Assembly: GCA_037178855.1 (NCBI GenBank)
Contig: JASJZC010000002.1
Span: 3,224,001 to 3,288,000 of the forward strand
DNA length: 64,000 nt
Direction: 5' to 3'
DNA from: Oscheius sp. JU75
Taxonomy: Eukaryota > Nematoda > Chromadorea > Rhabditida > Rhabditidae
A model generated the notes under the pieces. That model did not search any database. It saw only the letters and a list, made by a program, of their open reading frames with translations, and was not told the origin of the DNA. Below, piece by piece: positions 23,901-34,467 of the stretch. The first letter of the stretch is position 1; each line of letters opens with the position of its first letter. The position numbers were made by a program, and so were the translations under genes.

Positions 23901-25174
23901 GCAGAATATTGAAACAATGAAATTTGTGGCTTCCCCCCATTGAGCAGATCAGCATGTTCTGGTTCCTCTAACAATACCCCGGCACGATCCCCATTTACTT
24001 ATCCTAAGTTTGAGAGATCTCACAAACATGGATTCGCAAGTCTTTAAGCTTTTCTAGTATGCCTACCAGTTCTCCGACTCTCTACAGTATCAGTCAATCT
24101 TTTCCGGCTCCCCGTCTGCAGGAACTATTTGTTTGGCCTCGGGGTATAAAGAAAGTGCACTTTCTCCTTGAAGAAGGATGGGAAAACGATAGGCCTTAAG
24201 TCGACGCCGCTATTTCCAAGTTCCTTGAGCAGACGTGTATCGAGGAGTTAGATGTTGTCTCTCTTCGGCTTGATCCTTCTGCTAGACCTCGTAATCGTCA
24301 AAGTAGTAGATTGTTGTCGTTATATCTTCTTCTGGTTTTGGCTCTTTCTTTTTCAGTTTCCCAGCTGCTAATCTCATTCTGGTATACTACCGCGGAGCGA
24401 ATCCGAAGCAGTCATCTTCTGTTGTCCTGGCATCCTTGATTGCCTATTTCCATGATTGGACTCATACTTGACAGGACTTGACATGTCACCTGTAATTCAA
24501 AGAGTTCTGGTACAAGTGATAGATTACAGAGACATGTCAAAGCCTGTCATGCCCTCAAAGGGTCAGTGGAGGGCAGTGAGACAACAGAAGACGGTTACGG
24601 ACGACTTCAGGCGATTCTGTACCCCAATCTTACTGTTCTCTGAAAGCTTCTTCACAAAATCCCATACTTCAGAAACTGCGTGAACGCCTCCAAGCTGTCT
24701 CACTCTACCTGTTCAACTGCCGAGAGTCCATTGCCGATGACTTCCGAAAACGGATTCAGCCTCGTGACTACCTCTACAACAAGATCCATCTCTACTCCTT
24801 CATGGTTCGTCTACTATTCTCTTAGCTCAAAATTCTTTTCAGGACCTTCAAAATGTCCGATCTGGCAATCTGGAGAAGCAGATCCAAGGCTGGCTCAAGT
24901 ACGCTATCGGACATGTCATGGGCTGCGTCCTCTGCCGACAGAAGGGATTTGTTTGTGAGATTTGCGACAAAACCGATGTTATCTATCCATTCAACACTCA
25001 AACAACTCATCGGGTTTGCTTTCATATCTCATCGTAGAATCCAGTCACTTCCAGTGCCCGGACTGCTTCTCCGTCTACCATCTGGACTGTGCCGTCGGCA
25101 ATCCCTGTCCCAAATGTGCTCGTCGGGCTGAGTATCAAGTGAAGGAGAAGGCCGACATGCTCTTCCTCGACTAG
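20917..25174 (+). CDS. RUN plus Rubicon-homology protein (PLEKHM1/Rubicon group)
   Basis: Probable Rab7/Arl8-linked effector in late endosome, lysosome or autophagosome traffic. The RUN domain (about 21080-21900) has VVEAVFIHGLRDPFF, NFWPFVSKYSHRNI, AWIRIVLNEFSLEHYLQLLL and LRDSEQVDRMLGFVK, closely PLEKHM1-like. The middle (22087-23430) is Ser/Glu-rich and looks disordered. The C-terminal RH zinc domain begins DFRCPMCRKSIGPYFNFAKY and continues YYCMDCTKPG, then RKRIQPRDYLYNKIHLYSF, CVLCRQKGFVCEICDK, HFQCPDCFSVYHLDCAVG and CPKCARRAEY, giving the expected Cys/His ladder. I see no PH domain between RUN and RH, unlike vertebrate PLEKHM1. The intron at about 23834-24672 carries repeat copy 2. Start context: TTTGTTTAG/AGAAATG. 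Confidence 0.85.
24050..24570 (+). repeat. Dispersed repeat, copy 2 (intron of RUN-RH gene)
   Basis: Shares with copies at 12455 and 30060: TCTCCGACTCTCTACAGTAT, TCCTTGAAGAAGGATGGGAA, AGACCTCGTAATCGTCA, TGGTATACTACCGCGGAGCG and TGTTGTCCTGGCATCCTTGA. Its 3' end carries near-complementary arms TGACAGGACTTGACATGTCA and AGACATGTCAAAGCCTGTCA separated by about 45 nt, so it can fold as a hairpin. It lies entirely in an intron, sense orientation. Confidence 0.65.
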
Positions 25175-25801
25175 ACTTATTGTAATTTCGTGGTGCCCTG
25201 TGATTTTTGCTCTTATGTGCCTTCTACTTCTTGTGATTGGCAATAGAAACTACGAGTAACTGTTATATGATGACCCCCTGTATAAATTGTGCGTATATTG
25301 AGAGATGGTGATGAAGAATGTGTGATAAAGCATATTAAGTGGATGCAGAATCCTGTGGTTGTGATTGGCAGTCTCCACAGGAACTTGGTGATTTTCGTAT
25401 TAGAGAGAAGCATGGTCACTACCTAGCCGGACATCCCCCACCTTTAAGGATCACTCTTCTCAGCTCTCAAAAACTGATGGGTTTTCAAATGGGATTGGGA
25501 ATGTTCGCGCCTGGTTGTGAGTACAGTAACTATGGGTATTTCTGGTGGAGCATGATTGCGTTCCTTGCTACTATTAGTCGAGCTGCTTCCTTTTCATCCG
25601 GAACTGAAAAATAGCTGATGGAAACGATCTTGAATCACTCTATCATCTCATTTAATGGTTAATCAAACAGCGTTGCGTAATAGTCTGTCAATTTTTCTCA
25701 GTCTTTTCGAGCCAAGATTCTATGACAAGATGAGTTTCACCGAGAGTTCCATTTTACAATTTGGCAATTTTTTGTAAACTTGTGAAACGAAACAAATACA
25801 G

Positions 25802-25933
25802 GGCATCGCTAAACTGGAAAGGGATCTTCACACGCTGAACAGTGGTTGTGAAGTCCAGAAGGTGACCAAGATCGTTCAAACTGCCTCAAACGTGGTTCCG
25901 ACTACTCTTCTTTATCATTGTAACCACAACTAG
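25802..25933 (+). other. Coding-like exon of a possible small gene
   Basis: After an acceptor (AAATACAG/) the frame encodes IAKLERDLHTLNSGCEVQKV and then KIVQTASNVVPTTLLYHC, ending in TAG at 25931. The first part is coiled-coil-like. A candidate upstream exon starts MSFTESSILQFGNF near 25732, but the junction phase does not fit. Family not recognised. The rest of 25175-26041 shows nothing else. Confidence 0.3.
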
Positions 25934-26041
25934 GATAAAGTATGATACCTCTCGTTAAACCTTCTAATCACATTCGTTTCATCACGTTCGGATTCAATTC
26001 TCGTCTGATTAGAGCATTGAACCTTTCCATAGTCAGACGAC

Positions 26042-27538
26042 ATGTTGATCTACGCCATTCTCCTGCTAGTTTCTTCTGTTCTGGGACTAATTCTTTACAT
26101 TCCAATAGTCCTGGTACTCATTTTCGTATTTCATTTGACCTTCTAGTTCAGATCTTCTTGTTTGACAAGGAATTCCGAGGAAATACGGCTTACACCATCA
26201 TGCTCTGGCTAGGAGTCTTGGACATTCTCCAGTTGTTCGTTCACTTGTACAGTGGGGTTTTAGTGGCGATCGGAGATGAACAAGTGGACTTTTATGTCAA
26301 CAAGGTCCCAAAAATGTTTAAGATTATAACAGAAACAGGGTTTCAGGCAGTCGGAGCCCTGTTCACTGGACTCTGGTACGCAATGCTGGCAACAATTATG
26401 TTCTTGACCTATAATCGCTTTGATATCATGGTCTTGGAAAAGTTTGACTTCTTTTCTGGGACCTTCTTCAGAGTGGTATATCACAAAGATACGGGATGGC
26501 AGTGTTACAGGTCTGGATGCTCGTCTGTCTCTCGAACCTGGTTGTCCCCATTGGACTCAAATTGTTGCCTGGATGTAACTATCTCTTCAACTCGACCACT
26601 ATGAAATGGGGTAAGGTTTCGTAATAACAGATTAGCTCTCATGCTGTGATTCACTGGAAACCCACTTGTAGTTTTCTTATTCTGACACCCTTTCAAACCT
26701 TTTCACTCGTACCCTGTCAACTGGCCAGGATGGCCTTGCTAATATCTTATCCTGTACTACTGATCCCACCGATCGAATTTCTTTTATTCTGTTCATCTCT
26801 GAACGTGACTTTGTAAATGAGAACTGTTATTCTTTAACCATTTTTTCTACCTGTGGAAGATCAAATAGCAATTCTTTAAAATTCTGTCAAATCCCAGCCT
26901 ATCATATATTGTCAGACTCTCAACCTGTGTTTGTGCTGTTTTTTTCGACCTATCCGATTCTTTCATCTATTGTCAATCGCCTTGGTCACTTGCTTTGCGG
27001 CGATTGACAAACAAGCGGATACACTAAAAGATTGTGTTGGATTGGAAACAACATGATTTCAGTACACCCACCCGATGACATCCCTCTGTCCAACACTATG
27101 GATGCTTACGGAGAGTATCTGCTCTGGACAGTCGTCATTTTCTCTATCTCTGGCTATCTTGGAATCTATCTCTACATGACTGCTGTGGTAGGCAAGAGAT
27201 TTACACTTTTCTACTAGACATTTCAGCATGGCCGCTCCGCATTTCGCGGCAAAGAATGGCAGATAACTCTCCAGTTCAGTCTGATCGTCGGTTACTTCCT
27301 TTTTGCCATCTTCTATTGGTACTACTTTACTTCATTCTTCACAATCAACCCAATGCTGTTCAACTTTCTCTCCGAGATTATTTGGATACTTCTCAATGGA
27401 CTGAACCCTTTCGTCTATCTCGTTTTCAACAAGAGACTCCGGAATTCGTTCCTTCTTCTTCTTAAGACATGTTCTCTTCGAAGAGACAGAGTCAACTCAA
27501 TTACGATTATTAGAAAGGAGAGGTCGAGTCATGATTAA
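26042..27538 (+). CDS. Srt-like 7TM chemoreceptor 1
   Basis: Receptor with the Srt-like TM2 signature YTIMLWLGVLDILQLFVH. TM1 is LLLVSSVLGLILYIPIVL (from ATG 26042), then a 38-nt intron (26114-26151) and FLFDKEFRGNTAYTIM. TM3 is ALFTGLWYAMLATIMFLTYN followed by RFD. TM4 begins VWMLVCLSNLVVPIGLKLL. TM5 is LLWTVVIFSISGYLGIYLY. TM6 is LIVGYFLFAIFYWYYFTSF. TM7 is LLNGLNPFVYLVFNKR, with NPxxY-like spacing. The tail is basic and ends at 27538. The intron between TM4 and TM5 (about 26607-27056) contains a perfect inverted repeat. Paralogues: 28314-29877 and 32747-34002. The frame is open throughout, so probably functional. Confidence 0.85.
26970..27010. repeat. Perfect 12-bp inverted repeat in an intron
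   Basis: TTGTCAATCGCC (26970-26981) and GGCGATTGACAA (26999-27010) are exact reverse complements separated by 17 nt. It lies in the Srt-like 1 intron, near several other TGTCA motifs. Confidence 0.7.
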
Positions 27539-28313
27539 ACTCATCGTGAAAATTAGTCTTTCTTCTGTTTTCGACGTAGCGCGTAGGACGAAATAGCAGT
27601 TTATGAAGTCAGGATGAACTAGCGGGGCATCAAGAAATTCTAGTGTTCCTTTAGATGAAACATTGTTGACCTCGTCTTTCTCTCCCAAGACAAAGTCTGC
27701 GTCAGTTGTTGTACCATCTTACCCTTGATTATTCTGCACTGATTCTTCTTCCAATGAAAGATCAAAAGTTATCTCTTTGTGGAAGACCTAAAGATATCTA
27801 TAGTTCTAGCCCATGCTAGTTTTGTTGAGTTCTGGTTACATTCCCTTAGGATTTCTCTGTCTCCCTGTCCCGTAACAAAACGTCCCTTTCAAAAAAGGAG
27901 CCTAGTCCTACATCCGAAAAAAAAAGTATAGCATGATTGAACGATGTAGAACTGGGAATCCGAAAGTCTGCCGAGACCATGCGGGAGTGAAACTCTACGA
28001 CATTTGTTTTTTGCAAACAGTAGTGTTCTTCTCGGATAGTTTCCCAAGCCATTCCAAACAGTGGAAGTGATCAAAGATTTCCCGAGCTTATTATTTTAGT
28101 GACCATGAGAAAAAGTTGTTTACCGACTGGTAGACTAGTATTCTTCCAGCCATGTACCAACACAACTCCTTGAAAAAGAGTAGGTGACTTCCCAATAAAG
28201 AGCAGTTGTTCTCTAATAATGAATCGCGATATGATTAGTCTCTCGCCAAGGGGTCAGAGAGCTTATTACGGAAGTATATAGGTTCAGTGATCAAATTCCA
28301 GTGACTTGGAAAA
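27539..28313. other. Intergenic between two Srt-like receptors
   Basis: About 775 bp of AT-rich sequence with no supported gene. A trans-splice-like acceptor, AATTCCAG, lies 11 nt before the next start. Confidence 0.5.
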
Positions 28314-29877
28314 TGAACAGTCTATACGGTTTGGTTATTTTGGTGTCTTCTGGTATTCTACTGGTCTGCTACTTCCCAATAATTCTGGTGAGCTTCCACT
28401 TTTTATCGACTATAAGAGTTCAGATATTCTACCTGGACAAAGAGTTCCACGCAAACCTCGCCTATACGATTATGATTATGCTCGGAGTCATTGATGTTCT
28501 TCAGTTGATGGTACATTTCTACAGCGGAGTTTTGATTGTGTTCGGCTTCGAGGTTATCAATCCTACACTGAACAAGGTAGTTTGGATACGAGCTTTCCAG
28601 AACTAGATATTAGCTCAATAGGAGCGAAACCATAGAAAGCGCGTCATCTATCGGACAAAAGACCACAACGCACTGCTTATAACATAGACCTGTAGTGTAT
28701 GGATCTCCGTCTCCTAAGCAGGGATAAAATGACAGAAAAGGTGGGGATTCAAGATGATACAAAACTGATGACAGTGCAAGAGGCAAGTCAGGATGATAAG
28801 GTTAAGGCGTCGTAGACGACTGGTAGCTATATTAAAACTGTCGATCAGCTTTCACAGAGAGTCAAAGAACACAGGACAAGCTCGAAAGATGCTAGGAACA
28901 AAGTGGGAAGTGACAATTTACGGTTAATTTCAAAGAGATGGGTCAGTGGAGTCAGTTGCACTGTGTACCTATGACTCTCGGGTAACTGACTATGAAGATA
29001 GTAAGAATTGGAACGATTACATCAGTTTAGATCGTCGGAGCCATCTTCTCCGGTCTCTGGAATAGTATGCTGTCCACTATGCTCTTTCTCACCTACAATC
29101 GTTTCTCCGTCATTGTGCTCTCGATGTACGGAATATTCTCCTCAAAATTCATGAAAATTGTAACCATTTAGTTTTCAAAAGGGATCAAATTCAGGGCTGG
29201 ATTTCGATCTGCCTTCTCCACCTCGTTATTCCAACAGGTCTGCGACTACTTCCCGATTGTTATTATCTACTGGACCCTCTCACACTCAAATGGGGTAACA
29301 TTTTTTACTTCTTCGGTTGAGATAGGTTTCAGGCATGTCAAGAGAGAGCATAATTTCGAGGATCCTCGAAAAGTATGACCTGTATCTATTGGTGACAGTC
29401 ATCATCTTCTCAATTGTGGTTTACGCAGGGATCTTTGCCTACTTGTTACTGATTGTACGTTTTTCTCGTACTACCATAATAATTCTTCCTGAAGACCCGA
29501 TCTAAGTTCCGTGACAAGGAATGGAGCATCACCCTACAGATCTGCCTCATGATTGTCGTCTTCCTTTTTGTCACATTCTATTGGTACTACATGGACCGAC
29601 TAATTAACATAGACCCTGTCATTTTCAACTTCCTGTCTTCTGTATTCTGGATTGCCTTGAATGGTTTCCATCCCATGGTCTACCTCATTTTTAATCAGTG
29701 AGTGCTGTTTAGGGGGTAATAAGTGAGTTTAGGAGACTACGAAAGTCGTTCGTCTATTTCCTGGTTCATTGGTCAGTCAAGACGAAGAAGAACAACAATG
29801 TGACTGTGGTGGCTGGGAGACTGGGACAGGCGATAGCCTCACAATCAGTTCGGAGTGCAAACTTATCATCGCAATAA
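28314..29877 (+). CDS. Srt-like 7TM chemoreceptor 2
   Basis: Paralogue of the 26042 gene. It starts MNSLYGLVILVSSGILLVCY (a possible in-frame upstream ATG lies at 28302). The first intron is 28388-28423 (36 nt), then FYLDKEFHANLAYTIM and TM2 IMLGVIDVLQLMVHFYSG. A long intron (28577-29034) precedes TM3 IFSGLWNSMLSTMLFLTYN. Later blocks are WISICLLHLVIPTGLRLL (TM4), LLVTVIIFSIVVYAGIFAYL (TM5), CLMIVVFLFVTFYWYY (TM6) and ALNGFHPMVYLIFNQ (TM7). The final exon gives a basic tail ending AIASQSVRSANLSSQ at 29877. The 28577-29034 intron shows no extra feature. Confidence 0.83.
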
Positions 29878-30059
29878 AGGCACGTTGTGTCCATTTTCTA
29901 TTAATCAGTTCGATATACTTTTGAGATACGCTTGCTGTTATTTTGCTTACATGGAACCCCGAAATGGAAAATATTGCTTTCATTTTTTTCGCTCAGGTGT
30001 TCAATCACCCTCTGCTTTCGACTACTTTACCGGGGTCTCTACTAGTTTCCCAACCCTCT

Positions 30060-30660
30060 ACAACATTTCTGAGTCCTTCCTGATACCACCTTGAAGTACT
30101 CTTCCGAATTTTACCCCGGGGATATAACAGTAAGGAAGTAACCTCTCTCCCGAGATCCCGGCGAAGTATCCTTGAAGAATGGCGAGAAGACTATGCTTGG
30201 AGTGGATGCCGTCGTTTCCAAGTCCCAGTCCCCCCGCCTTGATCATCCTGACGCGGTAGATCTCGTAGTCATTAAAGCAGATTTTTGTCCTTCAATCACC
30301 TTCTGGTCCCGGTTCCTCTTTATCGAGAGTTTCCTGGTAGGGAGCGTGAAGACGTTGACGTACGAGACGTTGCTTGGGTAGTACTGGGCCGAGAAAGTCT
30401 TTCCGGCTCGATCCTCGTGATGTGGTAGATATCGCAGTTGTCAGCCTAGAGTCATTCTTATGTTGACATGCATCTCCGTCCTGTCTTGTATCCAGCAGCT
30501 GTTCTCTACTTTTATTGTTAGCAGTCAGTCTCGTCCTGATAAAGCTGCGTAGAGCGCTTCCAACATAGCCATCTTCTCTGTTGTTTTACTGCTCTTAACT
30601 AACTTTTGTCTAGTTTATGCCTGACAGGACTTGACATGTCACTTCAAAGACAGTCTCTCC
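30060..30660 (+). repeat. Dispersed repeat, copy 3 (intergenic)
   Basis: Third copy, between Srt-like 2 and the kelch gene: ACCCCGGGGATATAACAG, GAGATCCCGGCGAA, TCCTTGAAGAATGGCGAGA, GGTAGATCTCGTAGTC, GTCTCGTCCTGATAAAGCTG and GACAGGACTTGACATGTCA. The unit GTAGATnTCGnAGT followed by TAGAGTCATTC recurs near 30425-30460, suggesting an internal duplication. Confidence 0.6.
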
Positions 30661-30871
30661 CATAGTGTCTTCGTCTGTTCATAGTTTATTCTCTGACAGT
30701 AGTGTACTACCTAAGCGTAGTCTCTAATTGCAAGTTCCAAACAACTTTTGTAAAAGTTACAAGGAAAGGTAGAGTTGCAAACAATTACAAACATTCTACG
30801 TTTAAAGCAATGAGAACTTTGAAAGAGTTGCTCCAATCGAAGTCATTGACCCCCGAGTTCGACTTCGTGGG

Positions 30872-32422
30872 ATGGCTGTCTACCACAATATGGAGCTGCA
30901 CACACTGGATGGAGGATCGTTCCAGTGGCTCGAGCAGGATCAGCTGCGTCTTCTACCCTCACTGACTAGGCTGGCCACGCGTAGTTGGATCGAGGGAATA
31001 CGGCTGCATCTAGAGCTGCCGCTGTCTAAGGCCACCGTGGACCATCTGCTGCGCTACGTCAAAGGACAGAAGGAACAGACGGACTGGCTCGCTACCGAGA
31101 GAGTCCTAGCCGAGCTGGCCGGTGTCCAAGAACTGGAAGACGTCAGGGAGCAGCTGATACGTGAATTGGTCAAGAAGAAGACGAGCAACAATTGCATCGG
31201 ACTGTGGAAGATGACTACCCGACTTGGATCCAGTTACAGACACGAGATGCTTGACTACTGTCTGTCTTTACTGGTCCGTGCCGTCCAGCAGAAGACTATC
31301 GATATCCACTTTTACCGACTATCCGAAACGGAACTGCGTCTTTTGCTTTCGGCCGACAAGCTGCGCGTTCGCTCCGAGATGGAAGTCTACAATGTTCTGA
31401 AGATCTGGGTCGACGCCTGGCCCGAGTCTCGACTCTCTCTCCTTCCCTCTCTCATCAACGTGGTTAGAAAGTCTGGACTCCCGTGGATTGACACCGAGCT
31501 GGACGACTGCATTCTGAGTCTGCTGCCTGGACGTCAGAGCAAGGAGAAGATCCTGGTCATTGGAGGCTGGGAAGACCGGCCGTGCAACAGTCTCTTCCAG
31601 CTGGACTACCTGAACAAGAGATGGGATCGACTCGAGCTCAAGATGCCCTATCTGGCCGGCTACCATGGGGCTGTCCTTCTGAACGGAACACTCTACATCT
31701 TCGGAGGAGGTGACAACCAGACCAACCACTACAGTCAGCTCTACCGTCTGAACAGTCAGCAGCAGTGGGAGCAGTTGGCCTCAATGCGCGAGAAGCGCTG
31801 CTTCATCTCGAACAGTAATGTGGAGCTGGATGGTCAGATCTGGGTCATGGGCGGTCACAATGGCAACCGAACTGTGAGAACTCGTCTTCGGACCGTCGAG
31901 AAGTACTGTCCCAAGAAGGACGAGTGGACTGTCTGTCCGCCGATGCGTCATTCGCGTTCCGATGCCGCAGCCACGACTCTCAACGGCAAGATCTTCGTCT
32001 GTGGCGGCTTCAATGGACGCGAGATCATCGCCAGCGTGGAATGGTTCGACCCGAAGAGCGAGATCTGGACGGAGATGACTCGTCCGCTGCCTGCTCCCCG
32101 CTCCGGACTCTGTCTCATCACCGACGGCCAGAGTCTCATCGCTCTCGGAGGGACGAGTGGACTCGAACGCTTCGCGACTGTCTGGAGATGTCAGATGCCA
32201 TCTGGACGTTGGCAGCAACTGCCCTCGATGAAGATGCCCCGCTCCAACTTCACCGTCTCACGTCTCGGAGATGAACTGGTCGTCGCCGGTGGCTACTGCG
32301 ACAGCATCGTGGCCGGATCCGAAATCTATGACGGGATCGGATGGAGGGATGGGCCGAGCTTCGACAAGGGAAGAAGTGCTCTCCGTGCCGTTACTCTGCC
32401 CCACGACTACAATCTCATCTAG
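30872..32422 (+). CDS. Kelch-repeat protein, BACK domain, divergent BTB (KLHL-like)
   Basis: Likely CUL3 substrate adaptor or cytoskeletal kelch protein. A single 516-codon frame. Residues 30-75 have weak BTB C-terminal features (LSKATVDHLLRYVKGQKE). Residues 105-210 form the BACK domain (YRHEMLDYCLSLLVRA, FYRLSETELRLLLSADKLRV). From about residue 228 six kelch repeats follow, with GG doublets and spaced Y/W: ILVIGGWEDRP, LYIFGGGDN, IWVMGGHNGNRTV, IFVCGGFNGREI, LIALGGTSG and LVVAGGYCD. Unlike its neighbours it has no intron, and its codon use looks more G+C-rich. The BTB appears shortened, so CUL3 binding is uncertain. A BTB exon upstream was looked for and not found. Confidence 0.85.
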   Translation: MAVYHNMELHTLDGGSFQWLEQDQLRLLPSLTRLATRSWIEGIRLHLELPLSKATVDHLLRYVKGQKEQTDWLATERVLAELAGVQELEDVREQLIRELVKKKTSNNCIGLWKMTTRLGSSYRHEMLDYCLSLLVRAVQQKTIDIHFYRLSETELRLLLSADKLRVRSEMEVYNVLKIWVDAWPESRLSLLPSLINVVRKSGLPWIDTELDDCILSLLPGRQSKEKILVIGGWEDRPCNSLFQLDYLNKRWDRLELKMPYLAGYHGAVLLNGTLYIFGGGDNQTNHYSQLYRLNSQQQWEQLASMREKRCFISNSNVELDGQIWVMGGHNGNRTVRTRLRTVEKYCPKKDEWTVCPPMRHSRSDAAATTLNGKIFVCGGFNGREIIASVEWFDPKSEIWTEMTRPLPAPRSGLCLITDGQSLIALGGTSGLERFATVWRCQMPSGRWQQLPSMKMPRSNFTVSRLGDELVVAGGYCDSIVAGSEIYDGIGWRDGPSFDKGRSALRAVTLPHDYNLI

Positions 32423-32746
32423 AGGAGGCTGCCCGATTGAGAGGCAATAAACTATTAGCACGGGTTTTTTGTTCTTGTACGAACTGTTTTTTTTGTGTAC
32501 CAAACAATCTTAGTTGCCTCCAAAATAGAACAAAATTCTGTTTCTCTCAGACCGAATAGGGAGAAATTAATATGTCTTGACTTGAGTTCTAGTCATAGAC
32601 TGCTACCGAGCAACTTATAAGGTAGACCTTTCTTGGTCATTTCTCGGGAGACCAATTCAATGACCGAATGTGATCAAGTTAACGGCAATTACTAATCACT
32701 TGCGGCAGTATTTTCGTCCTGTTCAGTCCAGATTTTGTTCTTCTGA

Positions 32747-34002
32747 ATGTCAAAGCGCTATGATCAAAGCCCGTCGACCCTACTCTTTGGAGTAGGTATC
32801 TTGGGAGCTGCAATAATCTCTCTAGGACTGTACATCCCCATTCTACTGGTTTTTAGCACGTTTGCACCGAAACGATCAATAGTTCAGATCTATCTCTACG
32901 ACAAAAAGCTAAAAGACCGTCAAGTTACTCGGTTTTTTCTTCAGCTCGGTCTCCTGGATGTCCTCGTCTTGTTTATCCACGTCTTCAGCGGATTCATGAT
33001 CCTCGCCCAGTACATGACAGCCACGTCAACTCCTGACTACGTATTTTTGGTTCGAATTTAACGAGAATTACCGATCTGGATACATTTTCAGATCATGGAA
33101 GGCGTTTATGCCGGACTGTACTTGGGTCAAGTTTGGTCGATTCTGACTCTCAGCTACCAAAGAGTTACAGTCATTTTGCTAAAGGAACATAGCGTCTTCC
33201 AGTCGAGAACTGTCAATATCGTGAGTTGGGAGAGGGGTAAAAGACAGATGTGTGATTCTCCGACTATCAGAGCGGGTCTGTATCAACAACATGAGAAAAG
33301 TTCTCATTATGCCGTTTCAACCAGAACTGTACGAAAGGACCTGTGAGTACTCTGTTGAGAACTTTGTTCTTTGTGAACTAAGATCACGAACAAGCACAGC
33401 TATCATAGAGCTATTAATGTCATGGTTCCAGAACCAATCTTCTTGTCTCTCTCCAATGTGACTTTCAGGGCTGTTACCTCTCCACACTGCTCATTTTAAT
33501 CGGAGGGCCTCTCTCAAAACTAGTCGACATCTTGAGACTAAACGTTAGATCTATGTACTCTGACAGACAAGGTAACAATGTTTTTTGGGGTAAGAAATCG
33601 TCTGCTCAAAATGTACCATATTCAGATCTTGAGGCAATAGTCGCCTTGGAAACATACAAAATAATCGTAGCGGGTGTGGTATCATTCATCTCAATTCTGT
33701 GTCATGTTGGAATCTTCTGTTTCTGGCAGTTCAAAAAGGATGATGCGGTAGAGAAGTCGGAAGTCAGGGCGACTGTAGAGGTAAATGCATACTTGACATT
33801 GTCCATGGTTCAGTCCTTCCTCATCTCTATCTACCTACCCTTCATAACTCTGTTAACAATTCTATTGACGGGCGAAGATAGCTACAGGGATGATAAAGAC
33901 AACGGAGAGGAAAGGGACTATCTCTTGTACTCTATACTACTCTTGACTAATGCCTATCACGTACCAGTGCACCTCCTAATGAACAGGTTCCATACCCAGT
34001 AG
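32747..34002 (+). CDS. Srt-like 7TM chemoreceptor 3 (divergent)
   Basis: Related to the 26042 and 28314 genes but more diverged. TM1 LFGVGILGAAIISLGLYIPI is followed by a 39-nt intron (32849-32887) in the same place as in the paralogues, then YLYDKKLKDRQVTRFFLQLG and TM2 LLDVLVLFIHVFSGFMIL. TM3 begins GVYAGLYLGQVWSILTLSY followed by QRV. TM4 CYLSTLLILIGG has a long extracellular loop after it. TM5 is IIVAGVVSFISILCHVGIF, TM6 YLTLSMVQSFLISIYLPFI and TM7 YLLYSILLLTNAYHVPVH. NPxxY is not obvious. Stop at 34002. Confidence 0.78.
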
Positions 34003-34297
34003 CAGAAAATTAACAGTTGTAGACGCCTACGCACGTCGTTCTTATACTTCTTCCGCCAGATGTCTCCGAAGGGCGAGCCGACGAAGCCGAGCACTTTTGT
34101 TCCATTGGAGCGGAGGGCGAGCTCGAGACGAAATACTATTAGTGTTACACATTCTACGTAGAGAATGAACGAGTTTAATTAAGAGACCAGGAGGCTGGAA
34201 ATTGATAAAGGGACAACGGATACAACTATCGGCTCACTAACCGTGTAACAGCAGTTTGTTGTTTTATTCATGAATTACGTGGAAACTCGCCCTTTTT

Positions 34298-34362
34298 CCG
34301 CTTGGCTCAGTCGGTTAGCGCTCCGTTAATGAAACACAAGAGTTCGGTTCCCGCGTGGGACA
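34298..34362 (+). repeat. tRNA-derived relic
   Basis: CTTGGCTCAGTCGGTTAGCG (A-box/D-arm-like) and AGTTCGGTTCCCGC (B-box-like) at tRNA spacing. The middle (CTCCGTTAATGAAACACA) does not make an anticodon stem. Shares GCTCAGTCGGTTAGCGCTCC with the minus-strand relic at 36838, so the two belong to one family. Confidence 0.45.
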
Positions 34363-34452
34363 AACCGTTCTGTTTATCTTATCCATGAAACCCTCAAAAC
34401 ATCTTCAGCATGCATGTTATGTGCAATATTTGTTTGTCAAGAAAAATAATAG

Positions 34453-34467
34453 CCCCCCCCCCCCCCC
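34453..34467. repeat. Homopolymer run of 15 C
   Basis: Uninterrupted C15 in the 34003-34753 intergenic interval. Its length may be unreliable in an assembly. Apart from this run and the tRNA relic, the interval shows no gene. Confidence 0.8.

Noticed and set aside
31319-32218. Two 136-145-codon minus-strand frames opposite the kelch gene
   Set aside because: Antisense shadows of a codon-biased coding sequence; no domains.
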